Part shown: piece by piece, positions 51,281 to 60,507 of the stretch | How the letters are laid out: every line of letters begins with the position of its first letter | Numbering within the stretch: the first letter of the stretch is position 1 | Source of the DNA: Acidilobaceae archaeon | GTDB lineage: Archaea; Thermoproteota; Thermoprotei_A; Sulfolobales; Acidilobaceae | NCBI GenBank assembly: GCA_027046245.1 | Contig: JALTZJ010000019.1 | Location: forward strand, 1 to 64,000 | Reading direction: 5' to 3' | DNA length: 64,000 nucleotides | Made by a program: the position numbers and the translations under genes | The notes under the pieces: model-generated | Told to the model about the DNA's origin: nothing | Database searches by the model: none | What the model saw: only the letters and a program-made list of their open reading frames with translations

Positions 51281-54200
51281 TTATACTGCTCCTGCCCCTG
51301 CCTCTCCGGCGGCTTCGCTGCTAGTTGCTGCCGCCATTAACTCCTCTATTAGGCTCCACGTGTTCTCTATGACGGTCCTGGGCGACTCTTCTCCCTTCTC
51401 TATCCTGTCTAGCATCTCTTCTAGCTCCCTGCTAGTCTCTACGCTTACTAGTGGCTTGAAGGTTGTGGAGAGGTAGCTGTGGACTGTGAAGCCTAGTTTT
51501 GTCGGTATTAGGTAGTGCCTCTTCTTACTCTCTACTATGTAGCCGTGCCTCCTGTTCGCTTCTATTGCCTTGGCGTAAGTGCTCGGCCTGCCTATGCCGG
51601 CGCTCTTCATCCACTGCACTGCGTCTCCGCTCGTTGCCAGCCTCTCCCTGCTAGCCTTGACTATCCTCGCCTCTACAACCTCTAGTCTTGAGCCGGGGCC
51701 CGCCGCTGCGAGTTCTGCTAGGGCCCTGTCCAGCCTGGGTGGGTAGATGCTAGCCGCTCCTCCTACGGCTTCTACCGGGCCCTCTATGACGGCTTCTAGC
51801 GGGCCCATCCTAACCTTTACCCTCGCCTTCCTCAGCTTACCAGGCACCATCTGGCTTGCTATGAACCTGCGGAATATCAAGTCGTAGAGTCTTATGTGGA
51901 GGCGGGTGAGCCTTATGGGGAGCCTTAGCGAGCCTTCGAGTACCGCCTTCTCCACTTCACCCGCGTCTAGGGGCCTGGTAGGCCTTATCGCCTCGTGGGC
52001 TCCTCCTTCTCCCCACTGCCTAGGCTTGTGAGCGCTTAGGAGGCCTACCCTTGCTAGGTACTCTCTCGCTATTACTATCCCCGTGGGGCTGACCCTGGTG
52101 CTGTCTGTCCTGTGGTATGTTATGAGGCCTGACTCGAAGAGGTCCTGCGCGAGCCTCATTGTTGCCTGGGCGCTCAGGCCTAGCCGCCTATTGGCCTCTA
52201 GGAGTAGTGCGTCTGTAGTGAAGGGTGGCGGGGGCCTGTACTCCTCCCACCACTCTTCAGCCTCGATAACCTCTACTGCTTTCTCTGTCGCTGCCCTTGC
52301 GGCCTCCTCTTTGCTGTCTGCGAAGAGCCTGAGGATCCCCCCGCCGTGGAGCCTCGCGGCTACTGCGTGGCCGCGGGACCTGCTCCAAGACTCGTACCTC
52401 TCTATTATCCAGCCTAGGAGCGGAGTCTGAACTCTGCCTGCTCCTAGCCATGGCTTGCCGTGGAGCACCTGGAGGTGTAGGCTCAGGGTGAATCCTATCC
52501 ATCGGTCTACTATCCTCCTAGCCTCCTGACTCCTAACAAGTCTCCAGTCAAAGTCTCCTGCACCCCTCAGTGCCTCCATCACAGCAGTGGGGGTGACCTC
52601 GTGGAACCTAGCCCTCTTAACGTTCGGATTGTATGGTTTAACTGCTAGCATCGAGTCCCAGGCTATCTTCTCGCCCTCCCTATCAGGATCGGTAGCGATC
52701 ACTACCTCGTCAACCTCGATTGCCAGCCTCCTTATCGCCTCCACTACCTCCCTGCTGTCCAGGACTCTGGGAGAGCCGCATCTGGGGCACACTGTATCGC
52801 GGCTGGTGAACTGGTGGCCACAGTCCACGCACCTCTTTATAGTCTCGTATACCGGTTTGTAGATGTCCTGCTCTACTCTAACCCCGTGTCTAGAGTCGTC
52901 CTCGTCGGTGGCAAGGTCTAGCATGTGGCCCCTGGTCGCCGCCACTTGCATGATATATACTATTCCTTCTTCCTCGTCGGCCACGCTGGCCTCGTATACT
53001 GTTACCCTGCCTATCCTCCTTCTCCCAGGCCTGCCCCAGAACCAAGCTATACTCCTAGCCTTCGTGGGGCTCTCGACCAGGAGTAGAACCGTCTTGACCT
53101 GCACCTTTTTCCCGCCGCCCCTCCTAGACTCCTCGACCTCCCTGAGTACAGCATCAAGGTCTAGATCTTCTAGCCTCTTGAACTCGGTCTTAGCCATCCA
53201 GCGTAGCCTCTCCCACAGGGCCTCAACGTACTCTGGGCTTGAATCAACCACCACGCTGAGACCACGGGTCATCGCTCCTCTGAGTAGCCTGCTCGTCCTC
53301 CCGCTGGCTTGCAGATACGTGGGGGCGTCGGGCGTGAAGAGGTGGCCTGTAGCCTCGACAACTAGGCCTCCGACTCTGACGACTCCACTGCGCCTCCTAG
53401 CCTCCTCTACTAGCCAGGGCTCTAGCCTGGCGGCTAATTCTAGTACCGCGCCTGCAGCCTCAGCCAGTAGGCCCTCAGCCTTGAGTCTACCCTTAGCAGC
53501 TAGGGTGGCAAGGCTCGGGTCTGAGAGCTTCTCTACGAGCCTGGCTAGCCTCCTATAGCCTTCACTAGCCCACGCCACTCCCCGGGAGGAGGCGTAGTCT
53601 AGGAGCCTCAACAGCCTCCTCGGGTTTAGGAGTGCCTCGCTGAGCTGGATTCTCATGCCGGGGGTTCCGGCGAAGACTGCATACCTAACCCTCTCCGGGA
53701 GGTCGAGGCCCCTGACTAGCCCTCCATAGCGGCTTGCAACCCCAACTAGAACCTCTAGCTCGCCTCTCTCGAACTCCTCTATCCTCCTCCTGCCCCCGGA
53801 GAGTACCAGGCCCGCTCTAATACCCCTCTCCTTTAGGAGACCGGCGAGCCTCCTGGCCTCCTCCCTGCCGAGGGCTTGGCTTACGAATACTATACCCCCG
53901 TCGCCGAGGCTCTCCACGAGTCTTAGCACCTCTTCCCCGATGCTAGCGGTTACCGTGTAGGAGTCTACCACGTTCCTCAGGTAATCGCTGCCGCCGCCTA
54001 CCTCGAAGCCGAGTAGCTCATTGAATATGAGGTGTCTATGTCCCCGGGGCCTCCCTGTAGCACTAGCTATTACCAACTGACCGTGACTATCAGGGTAGAA
54101 GGCTCTGATCCAGGCTTCCAGCTCGGCTATCTCCTCTTCGAGTCTCGAGAGCTTCTCCTCGCTGGCCCCTGCAGCCGAGAGCCTGTAATACCTTAGCTTG

Positions 54201-54979
54201 GCCTCGACTAGCTTAGCGGTTGCCTCTACCAGGTCTCCGGGGAAGCCGAGTAGCTGCAGCACCCTGTCTATATTCCTTGAAGCCCTGAGCAGGCTGTCAA
54301 CGTCGTCTACAACTATTAGGTTGAAGCTGCCCTCCCTGGATAGGTCTTCGAAGCGTCTGGCTAGGAGGCCCGTTGTCACTATTGTGGCTCCGGGGCCGCT
54401 GCTTGCTAGTGATGCTAGGGCTTCCTCTCTTAGCCGTCTAGGCATGCTGCTATAATAGAAGCTAACCTTGGAGGGCTCTAGGAGGCCTTGGAGGCGGGAG
54501 GCCACCTGCCTTACGAGGTTCTCGGTGGGGACTAGGTAGAGGGTCCTCCAGCCCGAGTGTTCAACCCTGTAAGCGGTGTACACGCTGAGCAAGGTGCTCT
54601 TGCCTACCCCTGTGGGCGCTATTATAGCGAAGCTCTCACCGGCGAGGAGCCTCCTAGCCCAGCTCTTCTGAGCGCTCCACGGCACGCTGCCAGTCTTAAC
54701 TTTGAAGTAGGCCTCGAACTCCCTGTACTCTCTCTCAAGGCTCCATAGCCAGTGTAGGCCTAGGAGTTTTCCACGCGCCCTCAGGGCCTCGGCGACCGCC
54801 TCTACCCCGTCCCTACCCGGGGGCCTGGGTAGGCAGGCCCTACAGGGGAGCCCCCTCGCTAGCCTGTCCTCCTCTATCTCTCTGCCGCAGTTGGGGCAGA
54901 GCCCCCTGTATACCCCCTTTATGCCTGCTACACCTGCAGTCTCAGCCGCCATTCTATGCCGCACCTCTAGCCCTACCAC
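51281..54979 (-). CDS. rgy: Reverse gyrase
   Basis: Introduces positive supercoils and is restricted to hyperthermophiles and some thermophiles. N-terminal zinc finger (Cys28, 31, 46, 49), helicase-like module with Walker A APTGVGKS (about 121-128) and DDVD box, then the topoisomerase IA module from about 640: LLVESPTKARSIAW, a second zinc finger (CVDCGHQF and CPRCGS), TDPDREGEKIAWD and active-site Tyr in LITYHRTDSTR. 1232 residues is the normal crenarchaeal size. GTG 54979 opens the frame; ATG 54952 is an alternative with MAAETAG. This gene is the best single marker of hyperthermophily in the window. Confidence 0.95.
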   Translation of the reverse strand: MVGLEVRHRMAAETAGVAGIKGVYRGLCPNCGREIEEDRLARGLPCRACLPRPPGRDGVEAVAEALRARGKLLGLHWLWSLEREYREFEAYFKVKTGSVPWSAQKSWARRLLAGESFAIIAPTGVGKSTLLSVYTAYRVEHSGWRTLYLVPTENLVRQVASRLQGLLEPSKVSFYYSSMPRRLREEALASLASSGPGATIVTTGLLARRFEDLSREGSFNLIVVDDVDSLLRASRNIDRVLQLLGFPGDLVEATAKLVEAKLRYYRLSAAGASEEKLSRLEEEIAELEAWIRAFYPDSHGQLVIASATGRPRGHRHLIFNELLGFEVGGGSDYLRNVVDSYTVTASIGEEVLRLVESLGDGGIVFVSQALGREEARRLAGLLKERGIRAGLVLSGGRRRIEEFERGELEVLVGVASRYGGLVRGLDLPERVRYAVFAGTPGMRIQLSEALLNPRRLLRLLDYASSRGVAWASEGYRRLARLVEKLSDPSLATLAAKGRLKAEGLLAEAAGAVLELAARLEPWLVEEARRRSGVVRVGGLVVEATGHLFTPDAPTYLQASGRTSRLLRGAMTRGLSVVVDSSPEYVEALWERLRWMAKTEFKRLEDLDLDAVLREVEESRRGGGKKVQVKTVLLLVESPTKARSIAWFWGRPGRRRIGRVTVYEASVADEEEGIVYIMQVAATRGHMLDLATDEDDSRHGVRVEQDIYKPVYETIKRCVDCGHQFTSRDTVCPRCGSPRVLDSREVVEAIRRLAIEVDEVVIATDPDREGEKIAWDSMLAVKPYNPNVKRARFHEVTPTAVMEALRGAGDFDWRLVRSQEARRIVDRWIGFTLSLHLQVLHGKPWLGAGRVQTPLLGWIIERYESWSRSRGHAVAARLHGGGILRLFADSKEEAARAATEKAVEVIEAEEWWEEYRPPPPFTTDALLLEANRRLGLSAQATMRLAQDLFESGLITYHRTDSTRVSPTGIVIAREYLARVGLLSAHKPRQWGEGGAHEAIRPTRPLDAGEVEKAVLEGSLRLPIRLTRLHIRLYDLIFRRFIASQMVPGKLRKARVKVRMGPLEAVIEGPVEAVGGAASIYPPRLDRALAELAAAGPGSRLEVVEARIVKASRERLATSGDAVQWMKSAGIGRPSTYAKAIEANRRHGYIVESKKRHYLIPTKLGFTVHSYLSTTFKPLVSVETSRELEEMLDRIEKGEESPRTVIENTWSLIEELMAAATSSEAAGEAGAGAV

Positions 54980-55154
54980 GCACCTCTAAATGGGGAGGGG
55001 TTCCTGCATGAAGCGGCCCCCGGGGAGGGCGAAGGCCTCCACTTCTCGCGCATCTTAAGGGCCCTGGGGGCCCCGACGTTGCGTGGGTTCGTGTGGAGCT
55101 TCCCCTTCTTGGCGCTCCACTGGGCTTGTTATAGTGGCTGTTTGCTGCTAGGAG

Positions 55155-55514
55155 ATGGGAGGGTCTGTATTACCCTGGATCTCCAGCCTTATCCGTGTTG
55201 GTTGCGTACTTCGCTCGCGACTCCGGGGGGTGACTGGAGAGGTGCCTGCTAGGAGGATCACTGTGAAGACCGGAGACGTCGAGTTCTATGTTGATGAGGT
55301 CCTAGTCGAGCTGGCTTCGCGGGGCGAGGTAGAGCTTTACGCTGCTGGCGAGCACAACTGTGTTTTGGCCGAGATCGTTTCCGAGGTTTCCGCTAGGATT
55401 CCTGGCGTTAGAATCGTTGATGGAGACGTGGGGATAACAGGCCGAGGCGAGAGGAGGCGGGCGTTCCTGGTTGTGAAGCTAAGGTTGGAGGATAAGGATG
55501 AGGGCGGCGGCTAG
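55155..55514 (+). CDS. Small protein with an Alba-like pattern
   Basis: 119 residues. From about residue 33 the order of strands and helices (RRITVKTGDVEFYV, VEVELYAAGEHNCVLAEIVSEV, VRIVDGDVGITGRGERRRAFLVVKL) resembles the Alba/IF3-C fold, including a late arginine-rich hairpin, but the key lysine motif of Alba is not seen. A nucleic-acid-binding role is an inference. The ATG lies 24 bases after TTATAG (55129-55134), so leaderless start at 55155 is favoured over the GTG at 55230. Its last 36 bases overlap the DUF4010 gene on the other strand, an unusually long overlap here. Confidence 0.6.
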   Translation: MGGSVLPWISSLIRVGCVLRSRLRGVTGEVPARRITVKTGDVEFYVDEVLVELASRGEVELYAAGEHNCVLAEIVSEVSARIPGVRIVDGDVGITGRGERRRAFLVVKLRLEDKDEGGG

Positions 55515-56795
55515 CGGGGGCAGGCTTAGCGTGAGTGCTGGCAGTGTCACGCTTCTCGCAGCCCAGGATGGCGCCCCCGCCGCCCTGGCGTATAGGGCCT
55601 TGTTGAGTGTTGCTGCTGCTATCGCTACTAGCATTCCTGCGGTGGCGGGTGTCGGCCCAGTTTCTCCTGCTATGCTTGCCATCCCCAGAATCGCTGCGGT
55701 GGCGTTCACTAAGCCTCCTATTGCTGCTACTGCTAGTGCAACTGCTACCCCTGCACGGTAGCCCTCTGCCACGGCCAGGAGTGCTTTCCCTATTAGGGTT
55801 ATGGCTAGGTATGCTGCTGCGCTTCTGGCTGCGAGTCCCCAGTCTAGCGGGCTTCTCGGCTTCACTGCTGGCGCCACGCCGCCTAGCTTTTGGGAGGCGT
55901 AGAGGCCTGCCAGAGCTGCTAATCCGGCTACAGATGCTAGTGTTGCTAGCGATTCGGCCGGTGGGGGGCCTATCGCTATGAATAAGGCGTATCCTGCTAG
56001 CACGGCGCTACGAATCTGCATTACCGCTATGACTATTGTGGCGGCCGCGGCCACTAGCGTCTTGCTGGCGGTTTTCGCTGCCGTGGCTGCTCTTGCTATA
56101 GCAGCTATAACTGCCTCGCTGTTAACGAGGCTGCCTAGTATTATGCTTGCCGCTGCTCCTCTTTCGCCCCAGACCCTCGCTGCCATGTAGCTTGTGAATA
56201 CTACTCCGACTACGGCAACCGTGAATAGATATACTTGGAGTATATCTATCACGGGTATAAGCGGCCTCAGGGCCTGCACGAGAGGCCCTATCACGACTAC
56301 TAGGGCGCCCACCTCCATCATAGCCACGAGCTCGGGATAGCTTATACTCCTGGCTAGCCGGGCAACAGTATCCTTACTAGCCAGCAACAATCCCACAACA
56401 ATGCTCAGACCAGCAGCCTCCAGAACCAGGCCAAACCCGCTGAGGACACCGATCATGAAGGTAGTGAACAGTACCAGCTGAGTAGTGACACCGCCACTCC
56501 GAGCCAGGACCAGCCTAGCATAGCTATAGATCAAAACTAACAACACTATACTCGCAGAGCCCACAGCCATCAATACCCAGCCCGTTGAACCCTGCAAGTA
56601 TGAGGAAGCATATGACACCAGGAAGCCGTAAAGGCTCACCAAGCCAATACTCCTTAGCCCCGGAATAGACGCTCCCTTAGGGCCCCCCTTTCCCGCCAGC
56701 TGGGCCCTCTCCCTTTCAAGACCGATCAATGCACCACCCAGAAGGGCAACCCCAGCCCTGACAGCAAACTCTATGTAAGCAGTCTCTTCGGCCAA
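55479..56795 (-). CDS. MgtC/SapB-DUF4010 membrane protein
   Basis: 438 residues with about 12 hydrophobic segments. The MgtC-type start (RAGVALLGGALIGLERERAQLAG and IPGLRSIGLVSLYG) is followed by the DUF4010 half (SLVNSEAVIAAIARA ... ILGMASIAG). Role unknown; MgtC proteins are tied to Mg2+ and virulence in bacteria, which cannot be carried over. The TTG start is 8 bases after the upstream 179-residue gene, so they form an operon. Convergent overlap of 36 bases with the Alba-like gene. Confidence 0.85.
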   Translation of the reverse strand: MAEETAYIEFAVRAGVALLGGALIGLERERAQLAGKGGPKGASIPGLRSIGLVSLYGFLVSYASSYLQGSTGWVLMAVGSASIVLLVLIYSYARLVLARSGGVTTQLVLFTTFMIGVLSGFGLVLEAAGLSIVVGLLLASKDTVARLARSISYPELVAMMEVGALVVVIGPLVQALRPLIPVIDILQVYLFTVAVVGVVFTSYMAARVWGERGAAASIILGSLVNSEAVIAAIARAATAAKTASKTLVAAAATIVIAVMQIRSAVLAGYALFIAIGPPPAESLATLASVAGLAALAGLYASQKLGGVAPAVKPRSPLDWGLAARSAAAYLAITLIGKALLAVAEGYRAGVAVALAVAAIGGLVNATAAILGMASIAGETGPTPATAGMLVAIAAATLNKALYARAAGAPSWAARSVTLPALTLSLPPLAAALILILQP

Positions 56796-56803
56796 AGCCT
56801 CAG

Positions 56804-57343
56804 CTACACCCCCAGAAGACCCCTTAGAACCTTGAGAGCCTCGCCAGCCTCCCCGACACCAAGTATAAATAAGCCGGGTGGGGGAGGAGAGCGGGGCCTG
56901 GCACTAGTTCTCCTGCCAACCTTAACCCTCAACCTATTCTTCCCGTGATCCACCTCGACCTCTATGATCCTGCCCGAGTAGACGCCGTACGCCACTGTAA
57001 CGCCCCGGCCCCCCCTGAACGCCCTGAAACCAGCACTCTTCAGCCTCTCAGCAACCCCCCCGGCATCAACAAGCCTACAACTAGCCTTAACCTCGACCCC
57101 GACACCATCAAGATAACCATCAACAAGATCTCTTAAGACGCTAATAGCTGAAGCAGGAACGTTAGCCTTAACCACTCGAGACTCCTCATCGACGAAGAAC
57201 ACATTAGCACCCACGCCCTCAAGAGCACGGACAAGCCGGATCATAACCCTATCCTGCCGGACAACACCGGAGAGAACCAGGTAGAACCCGCAACCCGCAA
57301 CAACACCCCCCAACAACCCCCTACCCTCCTCCGCCGGACCCAT
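56804..57343 (-). CDS. Hypothetical protein preceding the MgtC-like gene
   Basis: 179 residues, not recognised. An alpha-beta pattern with a late basic stretch (VDHGKNRLRVKVGRR) and a Pro/Arg-rich linker before a C-terminal helix. No membrane helix. The GlyGly-rich opening suggests that the true start may be downstream. It shares a transcript with the DUF4010 gene and could be a regulatory or cytosolic partner of it; inference. The ATG has no strong ribosome site. Confidence 0.55.
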   Translation of the reverse strand: MGPAEEGRGLLGGVVAGCGFYLVLSGVVRQDRVMIRLVRALEGVGANVFFVDEESRVVKANVPASAISVLRDLVDGYLDGVGVEVKASCRLVDAGGVAERLKSAGFRAFRGGRGVTVAYGVYSGRIIEVEVDHGKNRLRVKVGRRTSARPRSPPPPGLFILGVGEAGEALKVLRGLLGV

Positions 57344-57909
57344 AACACTGCACCCCTACTAACACGCGCATCACACAACCACTGGCGGGGGTCAGACGGG
57401 GATAACCACGCCATCCCCTCCTCAACCTCAACGGGTACGACTACCTCAACCTCCTCAACCCCCCGCCATACACTAACACTACTATTACCAAACCGGAATC
57501 CTTATACCCTTCACAAAAGTAGACCCACCCGGCCTAACCCCCCTTTCTTTTAACTCTCATGAAGATGAAAGCGGTTGAACCCGAGAGCCTTAGTAACCGA
57601 GTACCGACGAAGAGAGCCCCCGGATACTTGCAAGGAGGAAAGGAGAGCTACCAGTAAGAGTTTAAGCGCGAGTGCAGGGCTCCCCTTTTGGAGCCCCGCC
57701 GGGACTGGAAGCCTCTAGTAACACAGGCCCACCCCACAGGCCCCCACGCAGGCCTATCAGGAGGCCTTGGAGGGCCTCGGATGCGTGGCGGTCTTCACGG
57801 GCTTTATCCCCCGGGAGGCTCTCCGCAGGAGCCCCTGACTCCCCCTCTCTTTTATCCCCGCTACACGCTAAGGTATCTGTATCGCGAGGGGGCCTCCCCC
57901 TCTTGGGGC
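57344..57909. other. Long intergenic region with paired repeats before tRNA-Ser
   Basis: 566 bases without a convincing protein. It holds a minus-strand TATA-like TATAAGG (about 57511), a plus-strand TTTAAG (57661-57666) and, after the latter, a hairpin (57677-57696) and a longer stem (57744-57788). The pyrimidine-rich CTCTTTTATCC (about 57846) precedes tRNA-Ser and may be its promoter. Two overlapping frames from about 57672 cover the tRNA and are not genes. Confidence 0.45.
57677..57788 (+). ncRNA. Candidate structured RNA upstream of tRNA-Ser
   Basis: GGGCTCC (57677-57683) pairs with GGAGCCC (57690-57696) around CCTTTT. Further on, CCACGCA (57744-57750) pairs exactly with TGCGTGG (57782-57788), enclosing several GGCC strings that can pair with each other. 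A TTTAAG element is 16 bases before the first hairpin. None of the conserved SRP or RNase P stretches that I know can be placed, so the class is unknown. Strand is a guess from the promoter-like element. Confidence 0.25.
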
Positions 57910-57995
57910 GCCGGGGTGCCCGAGCGGCCCAAGGGGACGGGCTTGAGACCCGTTGCCCCGCGAGGGGCGCGCGGGTTCGAATCCCGCCCCCGGCG
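57910..57995 (+). tRNA. tRNA-Ser, anticodon UGA
   Basis: Acceptor GCCGGGG pairs with CCCCGGC, with G as discriminator and CCA encoded at 57996-57998. The anticodon loop CTTGAGA between ACGGG and CCCGT gives UGA (Ser, UCA codon). A long variable arm is present, as in all Ser tRNAs, and the T-arm GCGGG-TTCGAAT-CCCGC is regular. No intron. The frames reported across this stretch are not genes. Confidence 0.95.
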
Positions 57996-58030
57996 CCACC
58001 TGCTTCCCGCTCGCAGATAGCTTAGTGATA

Positions 58031-58408
58031 TTAGTATAGTTTGAGGCGTCCTGTTATCTTGTCTATATCATGCGAGGGTGCTGGTCCTATTGCTCCTGCT
58101 GTTATCGTTCCCGGTTCTAGCTGCGTCTTGCCAGCGTCCCTTACTAGACTCGTTGGTAGCCCCCTTCTCTCCGCTTGCTGTAGGAGCGTGAGTAGCTGGT
58201 CTAGGTTATCTACTCGGAGTACTATTTTTGCTTGACCTTCTCTTCTCCACTCCTCTAGCCACTCTCTCCACCGAGCGTCTCCGCTGTGTATGATTTTGAA
58301 TACTGCATCGCAGCTGGCATGGGCTGCCTGTGCTGCTGCCTTGCCTCTACCCATTTGAATGTCACGCCTAAGTAGTATGACTTGTTTTAGCCTGAACCCG
58401 CTGCTCAC
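58031..58408 (-). CDS. pth2: Peptidyl-tRNA hydrolase, Pth2 type
   Basis: Releases peptides from dropped-off peptidyl-tRNA. 125 residues; KQVILLRRDIQMGRGKAAAQAAHAS, KIVLRVDN and GLPTSLVRDAGKTQLEPGTITAGAIGPAP are the Pth2 core, ending in LKLY. GTG start with GGGTG upstream. Divergent from the CoA-binding gene and close to tRNA-Ser. Confidence 0.93.
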   Translation of the reverse strand: MSSGFRLKQVILLRRDIQMGRGKAAAQAAHASCDAVFKIIHSGDARWREWLEEWRREGQAKIVLRVDNLDQLLTLLQQAERRGLPTSLVRDAGKTQLEPGTITAGAIGPAPSHDIDKITGRLKLY

Positions 58409-58475
58409 AGCTTATGCACCCGCTACGTATCGAGCGTGAAATAGGCTGGAGGCCTTCAATGCTAGTGGTGGGCTC

Positions 58476-58928
58476 GTGGTGGGGAGGCCTCATCCCTGGG
58501 AGGTGCTTAGGAGGGCTAGGGTTGTCGCTGTTGTTGGTGCCAGTAGGAGCTTGGAGAAGGATGCTGGCCGTGTCCCGGCTTACCTGAAGGAGCACGGATA
58601 CAGGATTATACCAGTTAATCCTAGGGCTGCTGAGATCCTCGGTGAGAAGGCTTATCCTAGCCTCGACGATATACCTGATGAGGTTGCCAGAGAGATTGAT
58701 GTTGTAGACGTGTTTAGGCCTCCCGAGGAGGCAGTGGAGGTTGTAAAGGCTGTTGCCAGGCTCGCGGAGAGGGCTGGCAGGAGACCTGTGATATGGTTCC
58801 AGCTTGGCACTGCCAGCGAAGAAGCCGTTAAGCTTGCCGAGGATCTCGGCTTCGACGTTGTAGTTGATAGGTGTATGATGAGGGAGCACCGCGCCATGGC
58901 GGGTGGCGACGGCTCAGATTCCCCCTAG
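58476..58928 (+). CDS. CoA-binding (YccU-like) protein
   Basis: 150 residues. A Rossmann-type CoA-binding domain: VVAVVGASRSLEKDAGRVPAYLKEHGYRIIPVNPRAAEILG, then VDVVDVFRPPEEAVEV, IWFQLGTASEEAV and VVVDRCMMREH. The same fold begins succinyl-CoA synthetase, but alone its role is unknown. GTG GTG start, no clear promoter. Its last 15 bases overlap the aldo/keto reductase gene on the other strand. Confidence 0.85.
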   Translation: MVGRPHPWEVLRRARVVAVVGASRSLEKDAGRVPAYLKEHGYRIIPVNPRAAEILGEKAYPSLDDIPDEVAREIDVVDVFRPPEEAVEVVKAVARLAERAGRRPVIWFQLGTASEEAVKLAEDLGFDVVVDRCMMREHRAMAGGDGSDSP

Positions 58929-59912
58929 AAGTGAAATGAATAGTTTTTGTAGCAGTGCGGGGGTTACTCCCGTTATCTTCATGAAGTCCGTCTCGTATCC
59001 AGCGCCCCACTTATATACATACTTTTCCGAGGCCCTGTCCAGCTCTGCTATGTCGCTCTCTGCTAGTCTTAGCTTCTGCGCCGCAGCGTACTCCTTTACC
59101 CTTGAAGGCTTCATGGTCGCTGGCAGCGGGAAGGCTCCCTTGGCTATTAGCCATGCTAACGCTACCTGGGCTTTCGTGGCTCCGTGGCGGCCAGCTACCT
59201 TGGAGAGGGCGTCCTGCAACTCGTTGTCGCGTGATGCGGCTTTGAAGACTGGATCCCTTGCTTGCACCCTAGTCTTCGGCTCTCTCAGGCCGGCTAGCGC
59301 GCCTTTCGCTAGGGGGCTCCAAGCCATGAGGGCTAATCCGTTCTCTTCGAGGAGCTTCTTCAGAGCGATCTCTGGCACCCTATAGGCTAGACTGTACTGC
59401 ACTTGATCCACTACCGGCTCTATCCTGCGGCTGCACTCAAGCGCTTTCTCTAGGTGTTGCTCGCCGTAGTTGCTCAGCCCGTAGTATTCTGCTAGCCCCT
59501 CCTTTACCGCTTCCTCGAGGCCCCTCACGGGCTTGCATAGATCAGTCCATCTGGGCGGCGGCCAGTGGTGGAGGAGAATAGTTGGCGTGAATCCGAGACG
59601 CCTGGTTATCCCTCTAGCGGCCTCCAATACGTCATTCTCCGTGACCCTGAAGCCGGCGACCTTGCTTACAACAACTATAGAACCCGGGGTGTAGCTGGGT
59701 TTCAGGGCTCTGCCTAGTAGCTCCTCGCTCCTTCCTCCTCCGTAGATCTCGGCGGTGTCGAAGAGCGTCACTCCCTCGCTGATAGCAGTATCTACTACGG
59801 CCTTCACCGTTGCTGGGTTCACGTTCTTGTAGCCCCAGAGCCTGCTTCCGGCTTGCCAGAAGCCGAGGCCGAGGCTCGACGATTCGGGTCCGTTCCTTCC
59901 TAGCCGCGGCAA
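58914..59912 (-). CDS. Aldo/keto reductase
   Basis: An NADPH-dependent carbonyl reductase of the AKR superfamily. Seen: DTAEIYGGGRSEELLGRAL (catalytic Asp and Tyr), VSKV (Lys), LLHHW (His) and the C-terminal cofactor region ATMKPSRVKEYA. The frame is open to 59948, but TTG at 59912 gives the typical start PRLGRNG and follows GGAGG; it overlaps the aldolase gene by 13 bases. Last gene of the acyl-CoA dehydrogenase/aldolase operon. The substrate is unknown. Confidence 0.88.
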   Translation of the reverse strand: MPRLGRNGPESSSLGLGFWQAGSRLWGYKNVNPATVKAVVDTAISEGVTLFDTAEIYGGGRSEELLGRALKPSYTPGSIVVVSKVAGFRVTENDVLEAARGITRRLGFTPTILLHHWPPPRWTDLCKPVRGLEEAVKEGLAEYYGLSNYGEQHLEKALECSRRIEPVVDQVQYSLAYRVPEIALKKLLEENGLALMAWSPLAKGALAGLREPKTRVQARDPVFKAASRDNELQDALSKVAGRHGATKAQVALAWLIAKGAFPLPATMKPSRVKEYAAAQKLRLAESDIAELDRASEKYVYKWGAGYETDFMKITGVTPALLQKLFISLLGGI

Positions 59913-60502
59913 CGCCCTTGTACCTCCTGGAGGATCAGTGTTATCCATGCTAGATCCTCTAGGGCTTCCATAGCGTCTAGGGCTCTGTAGGGGTCGTTAG
60001 CTACTGTTACTGCTCCGTGTCCCTTGAGCACTGCTGCTCTGCAGCCCGTGGAATGCAGCGTGCTGGCTACGCTGTCTGCCAGCTCCTGGGTTCCCGGTTC
60101 TATCCGCTCCACCCAGGATATGCATCCTATGGAGTACCTGGCTTCGGTGAATATGTCAGGGTTTAATGGTATCCCTGCCTCAGCTGCTGCTAGGACGCTC
60201 CTGGGGTGGGCGTGGACCACGCTGTTTACTTCGTCGAGACGCTTGTATATCTCTATGTGCATCCTCCACTCGCTGCTCGGTCGCCCCGCGACTACCTTAC
60301 CGTCTAGCGTCATCACCGCAGCGTCTCGCCAGGTTAGCTTGTGCCTTGGCGTCCCCGTGGGAGTTATGTAGATGAGGCCGTCGGGGGCTAGGTAGCTTAC
60401 GTTGCCTCCTCTAACCTGTACTAGGCCCCTCTCGTAGAGCCTTTTGAGCACGTCTACTACGGCTTCGGCAGCCTCCCTATCTATGTTCTGTGGCGCGGCC
60501 AA
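59900..60502 (-). CDS. Class II aldolase/adducin family protein
   Basis: 200 residues of the fuculose/rhamnulose/methylthioribulose aldolase family. Zinc ligands in HAHPRS and KGHGAV, GGNVSYL near the start, and SSEWRMHIEIY are conserved, with YITPTGTP in between. The sugar phosphate or aldehyde it uses cannot be told from sequence. TTG start 5 bases after the acyl-CoA dehydrogenase stop; the following aldo/keto reductase would reduce an aldehyde product or substrate, a plausible pathway link. Confidence 0.88.
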   Translation of the reverse strand: MAAPQNIDREAAEAVVDVLKRLYERGLVQVRGGNVSYLAPDGLIYITPTGTPRHKLTWRDAAVMTLDGKVVAGRPSSEWRMHIEIYKRLDEVNSVVHAHPRSVLAAAEAGIPLNPDIFTEARYSIGCISWVERIEPGTQELADSVASTLHSTGCRAAVLKGHGAVTVANDPYRALDAMEALEDLAWITLILQEVQGRCRG

Positions 60503-60507
60503 CCCTG

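Noticed and set aside
57672-58025. Two overlapping plus-strand frames across the tRNA-Ser region
   Set aside because: They run through a complete tRNA with encoded CCA and have no protein-like features.
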